Translations under genes and position numbers: made by a program
From: Clostridiales bacterium
GTDB lineage: Bacteria > Bacillota > Clostridia > Clostridiales > Clostridiaceae
Length of the DNA stretch: 64,000 nt
NCBI GenBank assembly: GCA_017889345.1
Contig: JAGHEJ010000041.1
Span: forward strand, 29,138-93,137
Reading direction: 5' to 3'
Notes under the pieces: generated by a model
Told to the model about the DNA's origin: nothing
Database searches by the model: none
The model's input: the letters and a program-made list of their open reading frames with translations, nothing else
In this document: positions 17,390 through 25,905 of the stretch, one piece after another
Numbering within the stretch: position 1 is the stretch's first letter
How the letters are laid out: each line of letters opens with the position of its first letter

Positions 17390-17414
17390 AACTAACTAAT
17401 TAAATTTTATTTAA

Positions 17415-17503
17415 TAGCTTTCCTACGCTGGCATTATCCAGTTCAGGTATAAGGGTTAATGAAATAAAAATTTCATCTCTCAGCACTAATGCACCCCTAG
17501 CAA
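17415..17503 (-). promoter_or_regulatory. TPP (thiamine pyrophosphate) riboswitch aptamer
   Basis: The minus strand carries the conserved THI-box blocks in order: GGGGTGC, GCTGAGAGA, ACCCTT, ACCTGAACTGGATAATGCC and AGCGTAGGAAAGC. They match the pyrimidine- and pyrophosphate-sensing arms of the TPP aptamer. It lies directly upstream of thiT, so TPP should repress thiamine uptake. Confidence 0.95.
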
Positions 17504-17514
17504 AATTATTCAAT

Positions 17515-17535
17515 TATAATCACAAAATGATTATA
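17515..17535 (-). terminator. Possible weak terminator of fliF-fliE
   Basis: A 7-bp stem TATAATC / GATTATA with a 7-nt loop lies between the fliE stop and the riboswitch. The minus-strand tail is only moderately U-rich. Confidence 0.35.
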
Positions 17536-17564
17536 CTTCTTAATTAAAGATTATGTCAACAAAA

Positions 17565-17861
17565 TTATATTTGCACTTTTGAAAGCTCCTGATATGCTTC
17601 AACTAATTTATTTCTAATTTCTATTGCAGTTTGCATTGTAAGTTTTGCTTCCTCCATTGCAATCATAACGTTATGAATTTCATTTTCATCTCCCTTTATA
17701 AAAGACACAACATTATTATCAGCAATCCTTTGATATTCATTAAGAGTATTTATAGAATTCTCCAGTATATTAGAAAAAATATTTTTATTATCTACACTTC
17801 CTACAACCCTCTGTAAATTTCCAAATGATACATTATTTAATCCATAAATTGAATTAATCAT
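17565..17861 (-). CDS. fliE: Flagellar hook-basal body protein FliE
   Basis: The 98-residue protein links the MS ring to the proximal rod. The family core is visible at the C-terminus: NEIHNVMIAMEEAKLTMQTA followed by VRNKL-type IRNKLVEAYQELSKVQI. Length is normal. It follows fliF by 19 bp and is read after it. In the common clostridial order fliE precedes fliF, after flgB-flgC. Here neither flgBC nor fliG is adjacent, so the pair has been moved and inverted. The ATG follows AGGGGGT. Confidence 0.9.
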   Translation of the reverse strand: MINSIYGLNNVSFGNLQRVVGSVDNKNIFSNILENSINTLNEYQRIADNNVVSFIKGDENEIHNVMIAMEEAKLTMQTAIEIRNKLVEAYQELSKVQI

Positions 17862-17880
17862 AGATTTTACCCCCTAATTT

Positions 17881-19392
17881 TTATCTTGTATCCTCCATCA
17901 TCCAAGATTTTATAATATCTACTACTTGACTTGGTTTATTTACTGCGTAATTTTTAATTTCATCTTCAAGCATTTTATTTTCTGGATTCGTATCTTCTAT
18001 TGCTGTTTTCTCAATTTTCTCCTTAACAGATTGCTCGATCATTTCTTTTGTATCTACTCCACTAGAAGGAGGTACAATATCTTCTTCCTTATTTTTCTTA
18101 AATTTTCTTAACAATATTACAATTATTATTACCCCAATAATTGCACATATAATAGGAACCATATTTCTCCTAGTTTTTGCTCCAATATCTTCTTTAACTT
18201 TTTTAAATTCCATTCCAACAATGGAAACGGAATCTCCTCTTTCTGCATTAAATCCTATAACCCCATTTATAATACTCTCTAAGTTTGTTCTCATATCTTG
18301 AGTAATATTCCCATCATACACAAGAGAAGCAGTAAGTCTTTTAACCTCTCCTGGAGCATGAATTGTTGTAACTTCTTGTTTAGAAACCTCATAATTTACA
18401 GTACTTTCCTCTCTTTTTGAGGAATCACCTGAAGAGTTAACCTCAACATTTGACATGTTATTATCAATTGGTCCTCCTCCACCATTTAAGGAAGATCCAT
18501 TCTCTTCTTTTATAGTATGCTCACTTATTGGAACATTATTTTCATCTATAATAAGTTCTGTTCTTCTTTTAGAATCAAAATCAAGGTCTGCATTAATTCT
18601 AATTCTAACTTTTTCAGCTCCAAGAACAGGCTCTAATAAAGATAAAAGTCTATTTTCAAGTTCATACTCAAATTTTCTTTTAAGATTCATTTGAGCATCT
18701 AATCCAGAAAGATTTCCATCTTCACTTCCATCATAAATTCCAAGAGATAATAAATTCATTCTCGCATCTACTACCTCAACATTTTCAAAAGGTAAATTAT
18801 TCCAAGCTGATGAAACTAAATGTATTATTGATTTAACCTGTTCTCTTGAAAGAGATTCACCTGGATGTAATTTAATACAAACAGAAGCCTTTGCTGGATC
18901 CTTTTCAGTCATAAATACATTACTTTTTGAAGGCGTTATATGTACTCGTGAATCTTTAACCTGAGAAAAACTCTTAATAGTTCTCTCCAGCTCCCCCTGA
19001 ACAATTCTTTGCTTTTGTATTAAAAACTCCTCATCTGTAAACCCAAATCCACTACTTTTATCTAAAAGTTCAAACCCTTTACTCCCACCATTTAAATCAG
19101 GAGAAAATGTTAATCGAAGTTCATCTACCTTTTCCCTTGGAACATAAATAGATTTCCCCCTAATTTTTACATCTAGTCCCATATCTACCAGTTGCTGATG
19201 TATATACTTACTATCTGATGGATCCAAATCCGAATAAAGCAATCCATATTTCGTAACACTAGAGTATACGAAGAAAATAGAAAGTAAGGAAACTAATACT
19301 ATAATTGATGTAATTATAACTTTTTTTCTCTTGGGAGGCATATTCTTTATAAATTCTTTTATCTTCTTAATTATTTCGCTCAATTTTCCCAT
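17881..19392 (-). CDS. fliF: Flagellar MS-ring protein FliF
   Basis: The 503-residue protein forms the membrane ring of the flagellar basal body. It has an N-terminal membrane helix (VIITSIIVLVSLLSIFFVY, about residues 25-43), the YscJ/FliF ring-building domain with KYGLLYSDLDPSDSKYIHQQL, and a second helix near residue 415 (MVPIICAIIGVIIIVILL). A cytosolic tail ends in PSQVVDIIKSWMMEDTR, the FliG-binding segment. All expected parts are present, so it should be functional. The ATG follows AAAGGAG. The feoB terminator at 19487-19513 isolates this two-gene unit from upstream transcription. Confidence 0.94.
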   Translation of the reverse strand: MGKLSEIIKKIKEFIKNMPPKRKKVIITSIIVLVSLLSIFFVYSSVTKYGLLYSDLDPSDSKYIHQQLVDMGLDVKIRGKSIYVPREKVDELRLTFSPDLNGGSKGFELLDKSSGFGFTDEEFLIQKQRIVQGELERTIKSFSQVKDSRVHITPSKSNVFMTEKDPAKASVCIKLHPGESLSREQVKSIIHLVSSAWNNLPFENVEVVDARMNLLSLGIYDGSEDGNLSGLDAQMNLKRKFEYELENRLLSLLEPVLGAEKVRIRINADLDFDSKRRTELIIDENNVPISEHTIKEENGSSLNGGGGPIDNNMSNVEVNSSGDSSKREESTVNYEVSKQEVTTIHAPGEVKRLTASLVYDGNITQDMRTNLESIINGVIGFNAERGDSVSIVGMEFKKVKEDIGAKTRRNMVPIICAIIGVIIIVILLRKFKKNKEEDIVPPSSGVDTKEMIEQSVKEKIEKTAIEDTNPENKMLEDEIKNYAVNKPSQVVDIIKSWMMEDTR

Positions 19393-19486
19393 GGTATACT
19401 CCTTTCAACTTCTAGTATTACCAAAGAATTTAAAAATAATCTTTGAAAATTTTTAAAATTGTGAAATCCATATTTTACAAAAACAA

Positions 19487-19513
19487 AAACACCCAAAATA
19501 ATTTTGGGTGTTT
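19487..19513 (-). terminator. Intrinsic terminator of feoAB
   Basis: A 13-bp perfect stem AAACACCCAAAAT / ATTTTGGGTGTTT with a 1-nt centre is followed on the minus strand by TTTTTGTTTTTGT. Confidence 0.88.
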
Positions 19514-19516
19514 AAT

Positions 19517-21625
19517 TTAAACAAAAATCTTTAATATGAAATTTACAATAAAACAAACAACAAAAGCAACAATCGTTGGAATTAAAAATGATAAAAATGT
19601 CCACTTATTACTTCCTGTCTCTTTTTTTATGGTCCACAAAGCAGTTGAACATGGAAAATGTAAAAGGGAAAAAAGCATTGTGTTTATTGCAGTAATTATT
19701 GTCCATCCATTATCTCTTAAAATTATTCCAAGAGAACTAGCCGTATCAAAATCTATTAATTGTCCTGTAGATAAATAACTCATAAGCATTATAGGAATAA
19801 CAATTTCATTTGCTGGTATTCCAATAATAAACGCAGCTAAAATAGTTCCATCAAGTCCTATAACTTTTGCAATTGGATTTAAAAATGAAACTATATGGCC
19901 CATTATACTTACATCATTTATAAATATATTTGCTAAAACCCATATTATAATTCCAAAAGGAGCAGCAATCATAACCGCTCTTCCTAAAACAAAAATAGTT
20001 CTATCTATAAATGAAGTATAAAGAATTGTTCCTAATTTTGGTTTTCTATAAGGAGGAAGCTCAAGAGTAAAAGATGATGGCTCTCCTTTTAATAAAGTTT
20101 TAGAAAGAATATATGATATAAGAAGAGTTATACAAATTCCAATTATAACCATACCTGTTACAATTAAAGAAGTAACTACGGAGTTAACAACCGTACTTGT
20201 TGTAACTGAGAAAAATATACTAGATAAAACTATTATTAAAGGAAATCTTCCATTACAAGGAACAAAATTATTTGTAATAATAGCTATTAATCTTTCTCTT
20301 TTTGACTCTATTATTCTAGTTCCAATAACTCCCGCACAATTACATCCAAATCCCATACACATGGTTAAACATTGTTTACCATGACAACCTGCTCGTTTAA
20401 ATATATGATCCATATTAAAAGCAACTCTCGGTAAATATCCAAGATCTTCTAAGAAAGTAAACATTGGGAAAAATATGGCCATAGGTGGGAGCATAACTGA
20501 AATTACCCATCCAGTAACTCTAAAAATACCATATACAAGCATATCATGTATAAATACTGGAAAATGCAAATAATTTAAAAAAATGGAAAGCTTTCCTTCT
20601 AAATAATTAAACATATTTGACAAAATAGAGGAAGGAATATTTGACAAATTAATTGTTATAAATAAAATTACTGCAATAAGAGAAATCATTATAGGTATTC
20701 CAAATTTTTTAGATGTGATAATGTCATCTATTTTTCTATCTCTTAAGTGCTTGTCTCCTTTTTGTTCTACATAATTGCTTCTTATACTTTTACACTTCTC
20801 ATATATTGTTTCAATTATGTTCTCTCTAACTTCTTTAAAGTTTCCTTCATTATATTCTTCCCTTAAAAGTTTTAATTTCTCATTTTCCTCCTCTGTTAAA
20901 TGAGATTTCATAAATGAGAAAAAATCCTCATCACTATCTAAAATTCTAAGAGAAATCCATCTTTTATTATCCGTACTTTTTAAAAAATCTAATTTTTCAC
21001 AAATACTAGTTACCTTTTTTTCAATCTCCTCTTCATACTTTAAATCATTTTCTTTAAATTCGTATTTATTATCTAAAACATCTCTTATTTTATCTTTAAG
21101 CTCCTCAATTCCAATATTTTCTTTAACAGAAGTTTTTATAATTGGAATTTTAAGTTCCTCTTCCATTTTATTTATATCAACAATTATATTTTTATCTCTC
21201 GCTTCATCACAAAGATTCAAACAAAGTATAACCTTTTTATTCATCTCAAGTATTTGAAACAAAATGCTTATATTTCTTTCAATACATGTCATGTCACATA
21301 CAACAACTAAAACATCATATTTTCCAAAACATATAAACTCTCTTGCAACTTCCTCTTCTTCAGAATATGAAAAAACTGAATAAATTCCTGGAAGATCAAT
21401 TACACCATAATCTTCTCCCTTATGTTTATATTCTCCATAAGCATTAACAACTGTTTTTCCTGACCAATTTCCCGTATGCTGATGAAATCCTGTTAATTCA
21501 TTAAAAATACTACTTTTTCCTGTGTTTGGATTTCCAACTAAACATACAATTTCTTTGTTTTTATCATTAGTATCAAAAATATCTTGCATAAAATCTTTAT
21601 TTGAAGATGCTTTGGTAAGTCCCAT
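19517..21625 (-). CDS. feoB: Ferrous iron transporter FeoB
   Basis: The 702-residue protein imports Fe2+. The N-terminal G domain has GNPNTGKSSIFNELTG (about residue 32), GNWSGKTV, DLPGIYSV and NLCDEA. A membrane domain with two gate regions follows, including RVAFNMDHIFKRAGCHGKQC, MGFGCNCAGVIG and LPPYRKPKL. The C-terminal helices finish with LLHFPCSTALWTIKKETG. It lies 9 bp after feoA and shares its transcript. A DtxR/MntR-type regulator is divergently transcribed, so metal-dependent repression is likely. Confidence 0.95.
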   Translation of the reverse strand: MGLTKASSNKDFMQDIFDTNDKNKEIVCLVGNPNTGKSSIFNELTGFHQHTGNWSGKTVVNAYGEYKHKGEDYGVIDLPGIYSVFSYSEEEEVAREFICFGKYDVLVVVCDMTCIERNISILFQILEMNKKVILCLNLCDEARDKNIIVDINKMEEELKIPIIKTSVKENIGIEELKDKIRDVLDNKYEFKENDLKYEEEIEKKVTSICEKLDFLKSTDNKRWISLRILDSDEDFFSFMKSHLTEEENEKLKLLREEYNEGNFKEVRENIIETIYEKCKSIRSNYVEQKGDKHLRDRKIDDIITSKKFGIPIMISLIAVILFITINLSNIPSSILSNMFNYLEGKLSIFLNYLHFPVFIHDMLVYGIFRVTGWVISVMLPPMAIFFPMFTFLEDLGYLPRVAFNMDHIFKRAGCHGKQCLTMCMGFGCNCAGVIGTRIIESKRERLIAIITNNFVPCNGRFPLIIVLSSIFFSVTTSTVVNSVVTSLIVTGMVIIGICITLLISYILSKTLLKGEPSSFTLELPPYRKPKLGTILYTSFIDRTIFVLGRAVMIAAPFGIIIWVLANIFINDVSIMGHIVSFLNPIAKVIGLDGTILAAFIIGIPANEIVIPIMLMSYLSTGQLIDFDTASSLGIILRDNGWTIITAINTMLFSLLHFPCSTALWTIKKETGSNKWTFLSFLIPTIVAFVVCFIVNFILKIFV

Positions 21626-21634
21626 AAATCCTCC

Positions 21635-21865
21635 CTAAATCTTTCTACCATAAATAAATTTTGATTCCTCTTCTCTAAGTGCAATCATTGCTCCTCTTAC
21701 ATCAAAAACTGTTAAATTTTTATTAGGTCCAATTCTTATAACTTCAATAATTGCTCCTTTGGTAAAACCAATTGAAAGCATTCTTTCTTTTTGATAGCCT
21801 AAAAGATTAACTGATACAACTTCTATAAAATCTCCTACTTTAAAATCACAAATACTCTTTTCCAT
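21635..21865 (-). CDS. feoA: Ferrous iron transport protein FeoA
   Basis: The 76-residue SH3-like protein assists FeoB. It shows MLSIGFTKGAIIEVIRIGP and the final LREEESKFIYGRKI typical of small Firmicute FeoA. It is the first gene of feoAB, with ATG after TAGGGAGAA. The 136-bp gap to the divergent regulator should hold both promoters; I could not identify a clear operator palindrome there. Confidence 0.92.
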   Translation of the reverse strand: MEKSICDFKVGDFIEVVSVNLLGYQKERMLSIGFTKGAIIEVIRIGPNKNLTVFDVRGAMIALREEESKFIYGRKI

Positions 21866-22001
21866 TAATTTTTCTCCCTAAATTTTACTTTTAACCACAG
21901 CTAACTTTTATAAATATATGTAATTATTTTTAAAATAGTTCTACACCTTAATAAGATTTAAGTATTTATAATTGTTTATAAATTTTATAAGGAGATTAAA
22001 A

Positions 22002-22469
22002 ATGAATGAGGAAAAATTTTATACATTCTGTTATTTAACTAAAAATTTAGATAATTTTCTAACCCCATCAGAAGAAGACTACATTGAAATGATTTATAGA
22101 ATTTATATGCAAACTAATTCCCCTATAAGAGTTAACGATCTAGCTTCAAAATTAAATGTAAAGCCTCCCTCTGTTACGAAAATGATTAAGAAACTTTCTT
22201 CAAAAAATATTCTCTCTTTCCAAAAATTTAAACACATATATCTCTCAGACAAAGGAATGGCAATTGGAAAATTTCTAATTAATCGCCACAATATAATAGA
22301 AAAATTTTTAAAAATATTAAATACAAATGTTAATCTTACATATGAAACGGAGAAAATTGAACATACTTTAAGCAATGAAACTCTCTGTAAAATAAATCTC
22401 CTAATAGATTTTTTTGAAAAATACGAAAATGCTTCAAAAAACTTTTATAATTTTTGTCGAAATCATTAA
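22002..22469 (+). CDS. DtxR/MntR-family metal-dependent transcriptional regulator
   Basis: The 155-residue regulator has an N-terminal winged helix (PSEEDYIEMIYRIYMQTNSP, then VNDLASKLNVKPPSVTKMIKKLS, about residues 22-75). A dimerisation/metal domain contains LINRHNIIEKFL and IEHTLSNETLCKI, but there is no C-terminal SH3 domain. Length matches MntR or short IdeR-like proteins. Divergent placement from feoAB suggests it senses Fe2+ or Mn2+ and controls iron uptake. The ATG at 22002 follows AAGGAGA; an earlier in-frame ATG at 21972 lacks a site. Confidence 0.86.
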   Translation: MNEEKFYTFCYLTKNLDNFLTPSEEDYIEMIYRIYMQTNSPIRVNDLASKLNVKPPSVTKMIKKLSSKNILSFQKFKHIYLSDKGMAIGKFLINRHNIIEKFLKILNTNVNLTYETEKIEHTLSNETLCKINLLIDFFEKYENASKNFYNFCRNH

Positions 22470-22583
22470 GAGTTTAAATTCCCAAACGATATATATGTCA
22501 TAACTTAATTTGAAATCTATTCCTGTGAATCATTAAATTTTGAATGTTATGAAAATTGATATATATTGTTTTGGAGGTTTAAT

Positions 22584-23957
22584 ATGAATAAAAAAGTTAA
22601 ATTACTTTCTGGATTATTAATGGCTTCTATTATTTCTAGCTCTTTTGTTGATTTTGATAATTTTTACTCTGCAAAAGCTTCTAATAAAATTTCTACCACT
22701 AGAAACTCTTCTGCTTCAACGAAAAATTCTTCAGAAACATCTGATGAGGAAATCTTAGAAGAAGATGTTTTAGATGAAGAAATTATAAAAGAAGAAGTAA
22801 TAGACGAAACTCTTGAAGATGAAATGGTTGATGAAACCATTGAAGATGAAGAATCATCTGGAACAACCAATTTATTAGAAATGTTAAACTCTGATGACTC
22901 ACTTACTATGGAAGATATTTCTAACTTTGCTGCTCCTATTTCTAACTCTCCTGGTTTTATAGATGAATTTAAAACAGAATTTCCAGATTTAAGTCCTCTT
23001 AGAAAACTTTCTCCTATAGATGGAGGATCTAAAAACTATTTAGATGTTAACTCTGAATCTATTCAAACACTCCCAATCTTCTTAGATAAACCTACCTCAA
23101 TACCTTCTATTTACAGTGAACAAAATATGTGTTTTACTTTGTTAAATGAAATTGACTCTGCTTTAGAAGATATTGAATCACAAATTAGCGAGGAATTACC
23201 ATCAACAATTTTTTCTTTACAACCAACTATTATAGTTTTTAAAGATACTTACAACATTCTTTACGATGAATACTATTCAATTGTTAATAGTAACTCTGAA
23301 AACCAAATAACGTTAAATATGCTTTTGAAAGATACTGAAGAAAAATTAACTACTCTTTTAACTTCCATTAATGATTTCAGAGGACAATTACCAGATCTTA
23401 TTGATACTTTAAATGATCTTGTATTAGGGTCTTCCTCTAGTAGCGACTCCCAAGATGAAGAATTAGTAAGTGATGATGAGTTACTTAATGAAGAATTAAC
23501 TGATGAAGAAATTGTTGACGAGGAAATTGTTGATGAAGAGTTAACTGATGAGGAAATTATTGATGAAGAATTAGTCGAAGAAGAAGTTAGTGACGAGGAA
23601 GTTGTTAATGAAGAATTAACTGATGAAGAAATTGATCCTACTCAAGTAATTTTATACTTTGGTGATTATGGACAAGAACTTGTTTATGACGAAGAAAGTG
23701 ATTCATTCTTTCAATTAGATCCTGAAAATCCAGATTCTGGAGATTTAGTTGAATACACTGGAGAAGTTAGTGAAATGACTCTTGCTGAATATTTAGATAT
23801 TGATGTTTATTTTGATACTAATGGAAATGAATTATTATTTGATGGGGATACAAATAGTTATTTCATTCTTAACACAGAAACTGGTGAGTTTGAAGTATAT
23901 GACGGAGAAGTTATTCATATGAAAATGAAAGATGTTCTTGAACAATCTAGTGAATAG
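22584..23957 (+). CDS. Secreted acidic repeat protein (unknown family), paralogue 1
   Basis: I do not recognise a known domain in this 457-residue protein. A signal peptide is clear (MNKKVKLLSGLLMASIISSS, cleavage near residue 25-33). Next comes a first acidic E/D-rich stretch (about 55-90). A conserved domain (about 92-275) is shared without gaps with the next gene. It includes EDIS..A.PISNS, RKLSPID, SIYSEQNMCF, STIFSL.PTI, KDTEE and QLPDLI. A long DEE-type repeat follows (about 293-350), then two copies of a 45-residue module (YFGDYGQELVYDEES and YFDTNGNELLFDGDT). The ATG follows TTGGAGG. Probably a cell-surface or spore-surface protein. Confidence 0.85.
   Translation: MNKKVKLLSGLLMASIISSSFVDFDNFYSAKASNKISTTRNSSASTKNSSETSDEEILEEDVLDEEIIKEEVIDETLEDEMVDETIEDEESSGTTNLLEMLNSDDSLTMEDISNFAAPISNSPGFIDEFKTEFPDLSPLRKLSPIDGGSKNYLDVNSESIQTLPIFLDKPTSIPSIYSEQNMCFTLLNEIDSALEDIESQISEELPSTIFSLQPTIIVFKDTYNILYDEYYSIVNSNSENQITLNMLLKDTEEKLTTLLTSINDFRGQLPDLIDTLNDLVLGSSSSSDSQDEELVSDDELLNEELTDEEIVDEEIVDEELTDEEIIDEELVEEEVSDEEVVNEELTDEEIDPTQVILYFGDYGQELVYDEESDSFFQLDPENPDSGDLVEYTGEVSEMTLAEYLDIDVYFDTNGNELLFDGDTNSYFILNTETGEFEVYDGEVIHMKMKDVLEQSSE
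23449..23640 (+). repeat. Acidic codon repeat (DEE/VDEEI/TDEEI units)
   Basis: The DNA consists of degenerate 15-bp-like units such as GATGAAGAATTA and GATGAGGAAATTGTT. They encode alternating (T/V/S)DEE(I/L)-type pentads. It is in frame within the secreted paralogue 1 and gives the protein a strongly negative segment. Confidence 0.7.
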
Positions 23958-23981
23958 AGAATAAGTTCTACTTATTCTCTA
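23955..23981 (+). terminator. Intrinsic terminator of paralogue 1
   Basis: A 12-bp stem TAGAGAATAAGT / ACTTATTCTCTA with a 3-nt loop is followed by TTTTATTTTT. The stem begins with the stop codon itself. Confidence 0.85.
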
Positions 23982-24122
23982 TTTTATTTTTCGAAAATAT
24001 TTATGTGATTTAAGATTAAAATCCTAAATTTTAATTCGATATATAAAATATAATTTTGATTTAATTTAAATTTTAAAAATTTTAATGTTTATAAATCTTG
24101 ATATATTATTTGGAGGTATATT

Positions 24123-24899
24123 ATGAATAAAAAAGCCAAAATAATTCCCAGCTTATTAATAGTTTCACTTATTTCTATATCAACTATATATTCTAACTGT
24201 GTAAAAGCACGAGTTTCTAGACCAGTTATAGTTAATAACGACTTTAATTCTATTAAAGATAAACCAAATAAAAATTCTTCAAACAACACAACTACACCTC
24301 TAGAAATATTAAACTCCAATGATTCTTTAACCATAGAAGATATTTCATCTCTTGCTTCTCCTATTTCTAATTCTGAAAAATTTATTGAAAAATTTAAAAC
24401 AGATTTCCCAGAATTAAACGCCTATAGAAAATTATCTCCTATTGATACTAACTATAAAATTTATTTAGATATTAATTCTAACTCAATTGAATCAATCCCA
24501 AATTTTTCAAATGAATTTAATTCAAATCTTTCTATCTATAGTGAACAAAATATGTGCTTTGCATTATTAAACGAAGTTAATTCTTCTCTTAGTGATATAA
24601 AATCTAAAATTTCAAAAGAACCTCATTCAACAATTTTCTCATTAATGCCAACTATTATGGTATTTGAAGATACCTACAATATTTTATCTCTTGAATATTC
24701 CTCAATTATTAAAAACAATTCATCTAATCCCTCATCTTTAAACATAATTCTTAAAGATACTGAAGAAAATTTATCTATTCTTTTAACTTACATTAATGAT
24801 TTAAAAAAACAATTACCCGATCTTATTAAAACCCTAAACTCTCCTACTAATAACAACTCCCATACTGAAAAAACTTCTAAAAAACAAAAAAGAGATTAA
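24123..24899 (+). CDS. Secreted protein (unknown family), paralogue 2
   Basis: This 258-residue protein is a shorter tandem paralogue of the preceding gene. It has a signal peptide (MNKKAKIIPSLLIVSLISIS), a short Asn/Lys linker, and the same conserved domain of about 180 residues (LNSNDSLTIEDIS, RKLSPID, SIYSEQNMCFALLNE, STIFSLMPTIMVFEDTYN, QLPDLIKTLN). It ends in a basic tail (KTSKKQKRD). It lacks both the acidic repeat and the C-terminal modules of paralogue 1. The leaders of both genes share a TTGATATATT block just before TTTGGAGG, suggesting common control. The function is unknown. Confidence 0.83.
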   Translation: MNKKAKIIPSLLIVSLISISTIYSNCVKARVSRPVIVNNDFNSIKDKPNKNSSNNTTTPLEILNSNDSLTIEDISSLASPISNSEKFIEKFKTDFPELNAYRKLSPIDTNYKIYLDINSNSIESIPNFSNEFNSNLSIYSEQNMCFALLNEVNSSLSDIKSKISKEPHSTIFSLMPTIMVFEDTYNILSLEYSSIIKNNSSNPSSLNIILKDTEENLSILLTYINDLKKQLPDLIKTLNSPTNNNSHTEKTSKKQKRD

Positions 24900-24915
24900 G
24901 CTTAATCTCTTTTTT
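24886..24915. terminator. Bidirectional terminator, perfect 30-bp palindrome
   Basis: AAAAAAGAGATTAAG is followed directly by its reverse complement. The stop codon of paralogue 2 lies in the left arm. It separates the convergent 24946-25752 gene. Confidence 0.88.
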
Positions 24916-24945
24916 GTTTTTTAATATACATATTAAAAGTTAAAA

Positions 24946-25752
24946 TTAAATTCTTCCTTGGTAAATATTTAATTTCTTCTGAAAAATATAAGAGGAAATA
25001 TAAAAGTAAATAAAACTCATAATAATTCTTGAAACAATTAAAAGTCCTACTATAACTCCTAAATCTTTAAAACTGTATATTATCAATAAATCCACGGAAA
25101 AAGAACTCAATATTAACAACAGGAAGTATAGTAAAGACAATACCCCTTTAAATTTTAAACTCATGTTAGATAAACTAATTGCACAATAAGATAATAGAAC
25201 TAAACTTATTGTACTTAAAATTCCAAAAGTAATAAATACACTTAACACTTCTATAACAAATCTATATATTTCCTTAATGTAGATCCATAAATTTAAAGGT
25301 ACTCCTATATATTGAAAAAATCCCATCAACCAATCTACAATAAATTTTCCTATATATAGAATTCCCCCAATAATTTTCCAAAAAGGAATAATAATTCCAA
25401 TAATTAAGATAATTAAACTAAAAAATATAAACATCAATCCCACAAAAAATTTCCAAAATATAATCATAGAACTTGAAGCCTCAAATGAATAATTTACATC
25501 AATTATATTTTGAAATACGCTTCCATTAAATCTTAAAATCACAAATAATATGGTTAATGCAACAACAGATAAAAGCAATACGCTATAAATAATACCTATT
25601 GATATGTATAACTTTCCCTCTAATAACTCCCTATAACTTCTATTTTCGTTAAACAATTTAAATATCCATGATAATGCAAAAATTAAAATATATAATGGCA
25701 ATAATCCTCTTGATAAATTTTTAAATTCATTTTTAATTATTTTGGTAACCAT
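24946..25752 (-). CDS. Polytopic membrane protein, unknown
   Basis: The 268-residue protein is almost entirely hydrophobic, with about six membrane helices. Examples are LLPLYILIFALSWIFKL, ISIGIIYSVLLLSVVALTIL, FFVGLMFIFFSLIILIIGI, VLSVFITFGILSTISLVL and GVLSLLYFLLLILSSFSVDL. The short cytosolic N-terminus (KIIKNEFKNLSRGLLPLY) resembles the start of ABC-2-type permeases, but no ATP-binding subunit is next to it and the call is not secure. It lies inside the island of secreted proteins, so a role in their export or anchoring is possible. That is inference from position only. Confidence 0.7.
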   Translation of the reverse strand: MVTKIIKNEFKNLSRGLLPLYILIFALSWIFKLFNENRSYRELLEGKLYISIGIIYSVLLLSVVALTILFVILRFNGSVFQNIIDVNYSFEASSSMIIFWKFFVGLMFIFFSLIILIIGIIIPFWKIIGGILYIGKFIVDWLMGFFQYIGVPLNLWIYIKEIYRFVIEVLSVFITFGILSTISLVLLSYCAISLSNMSLKFKGVLSLLYFLLLILSSFSVDLLIIYSFKDLGVIVGLLIVSRIIMSFIYFYISSYIFQKKLNIYQGRI

Positions 25753-25879
25753 TCTTACATCCCCTTAACTAAAAAATTACTATGTACTATCTTAAATATC
25801 TCCTAGATTAATCCTGTCAAACTTATTTTACGACATAATATTTTTCTCCATCAATAGGATCTTTAAATAAATACAAAAA

Positions 25880-25899
25880 GGAGAGCTTAATTGCTCTCC
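25880..25899 (-). terminator. Intrinsic terminator of the three-gene surface operon
   Basis: GGAGAGC / GCTCTCC with a 6-nt loop, preceded on the plus strand by AAAAA (a U-tail on the minus strand), lies 6 bp past the stop of the last gene. Confidence 0.8.
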
Positions 25900-25905
25900 C
25901 TAAAA

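Noticed and set aside
21866..22001. Classical Fur or IdeR box between feoA and its divergent regulator
   Set aside because: I could not find a convincing palindrome in this AT-rich stretch, so no operator is annotated.
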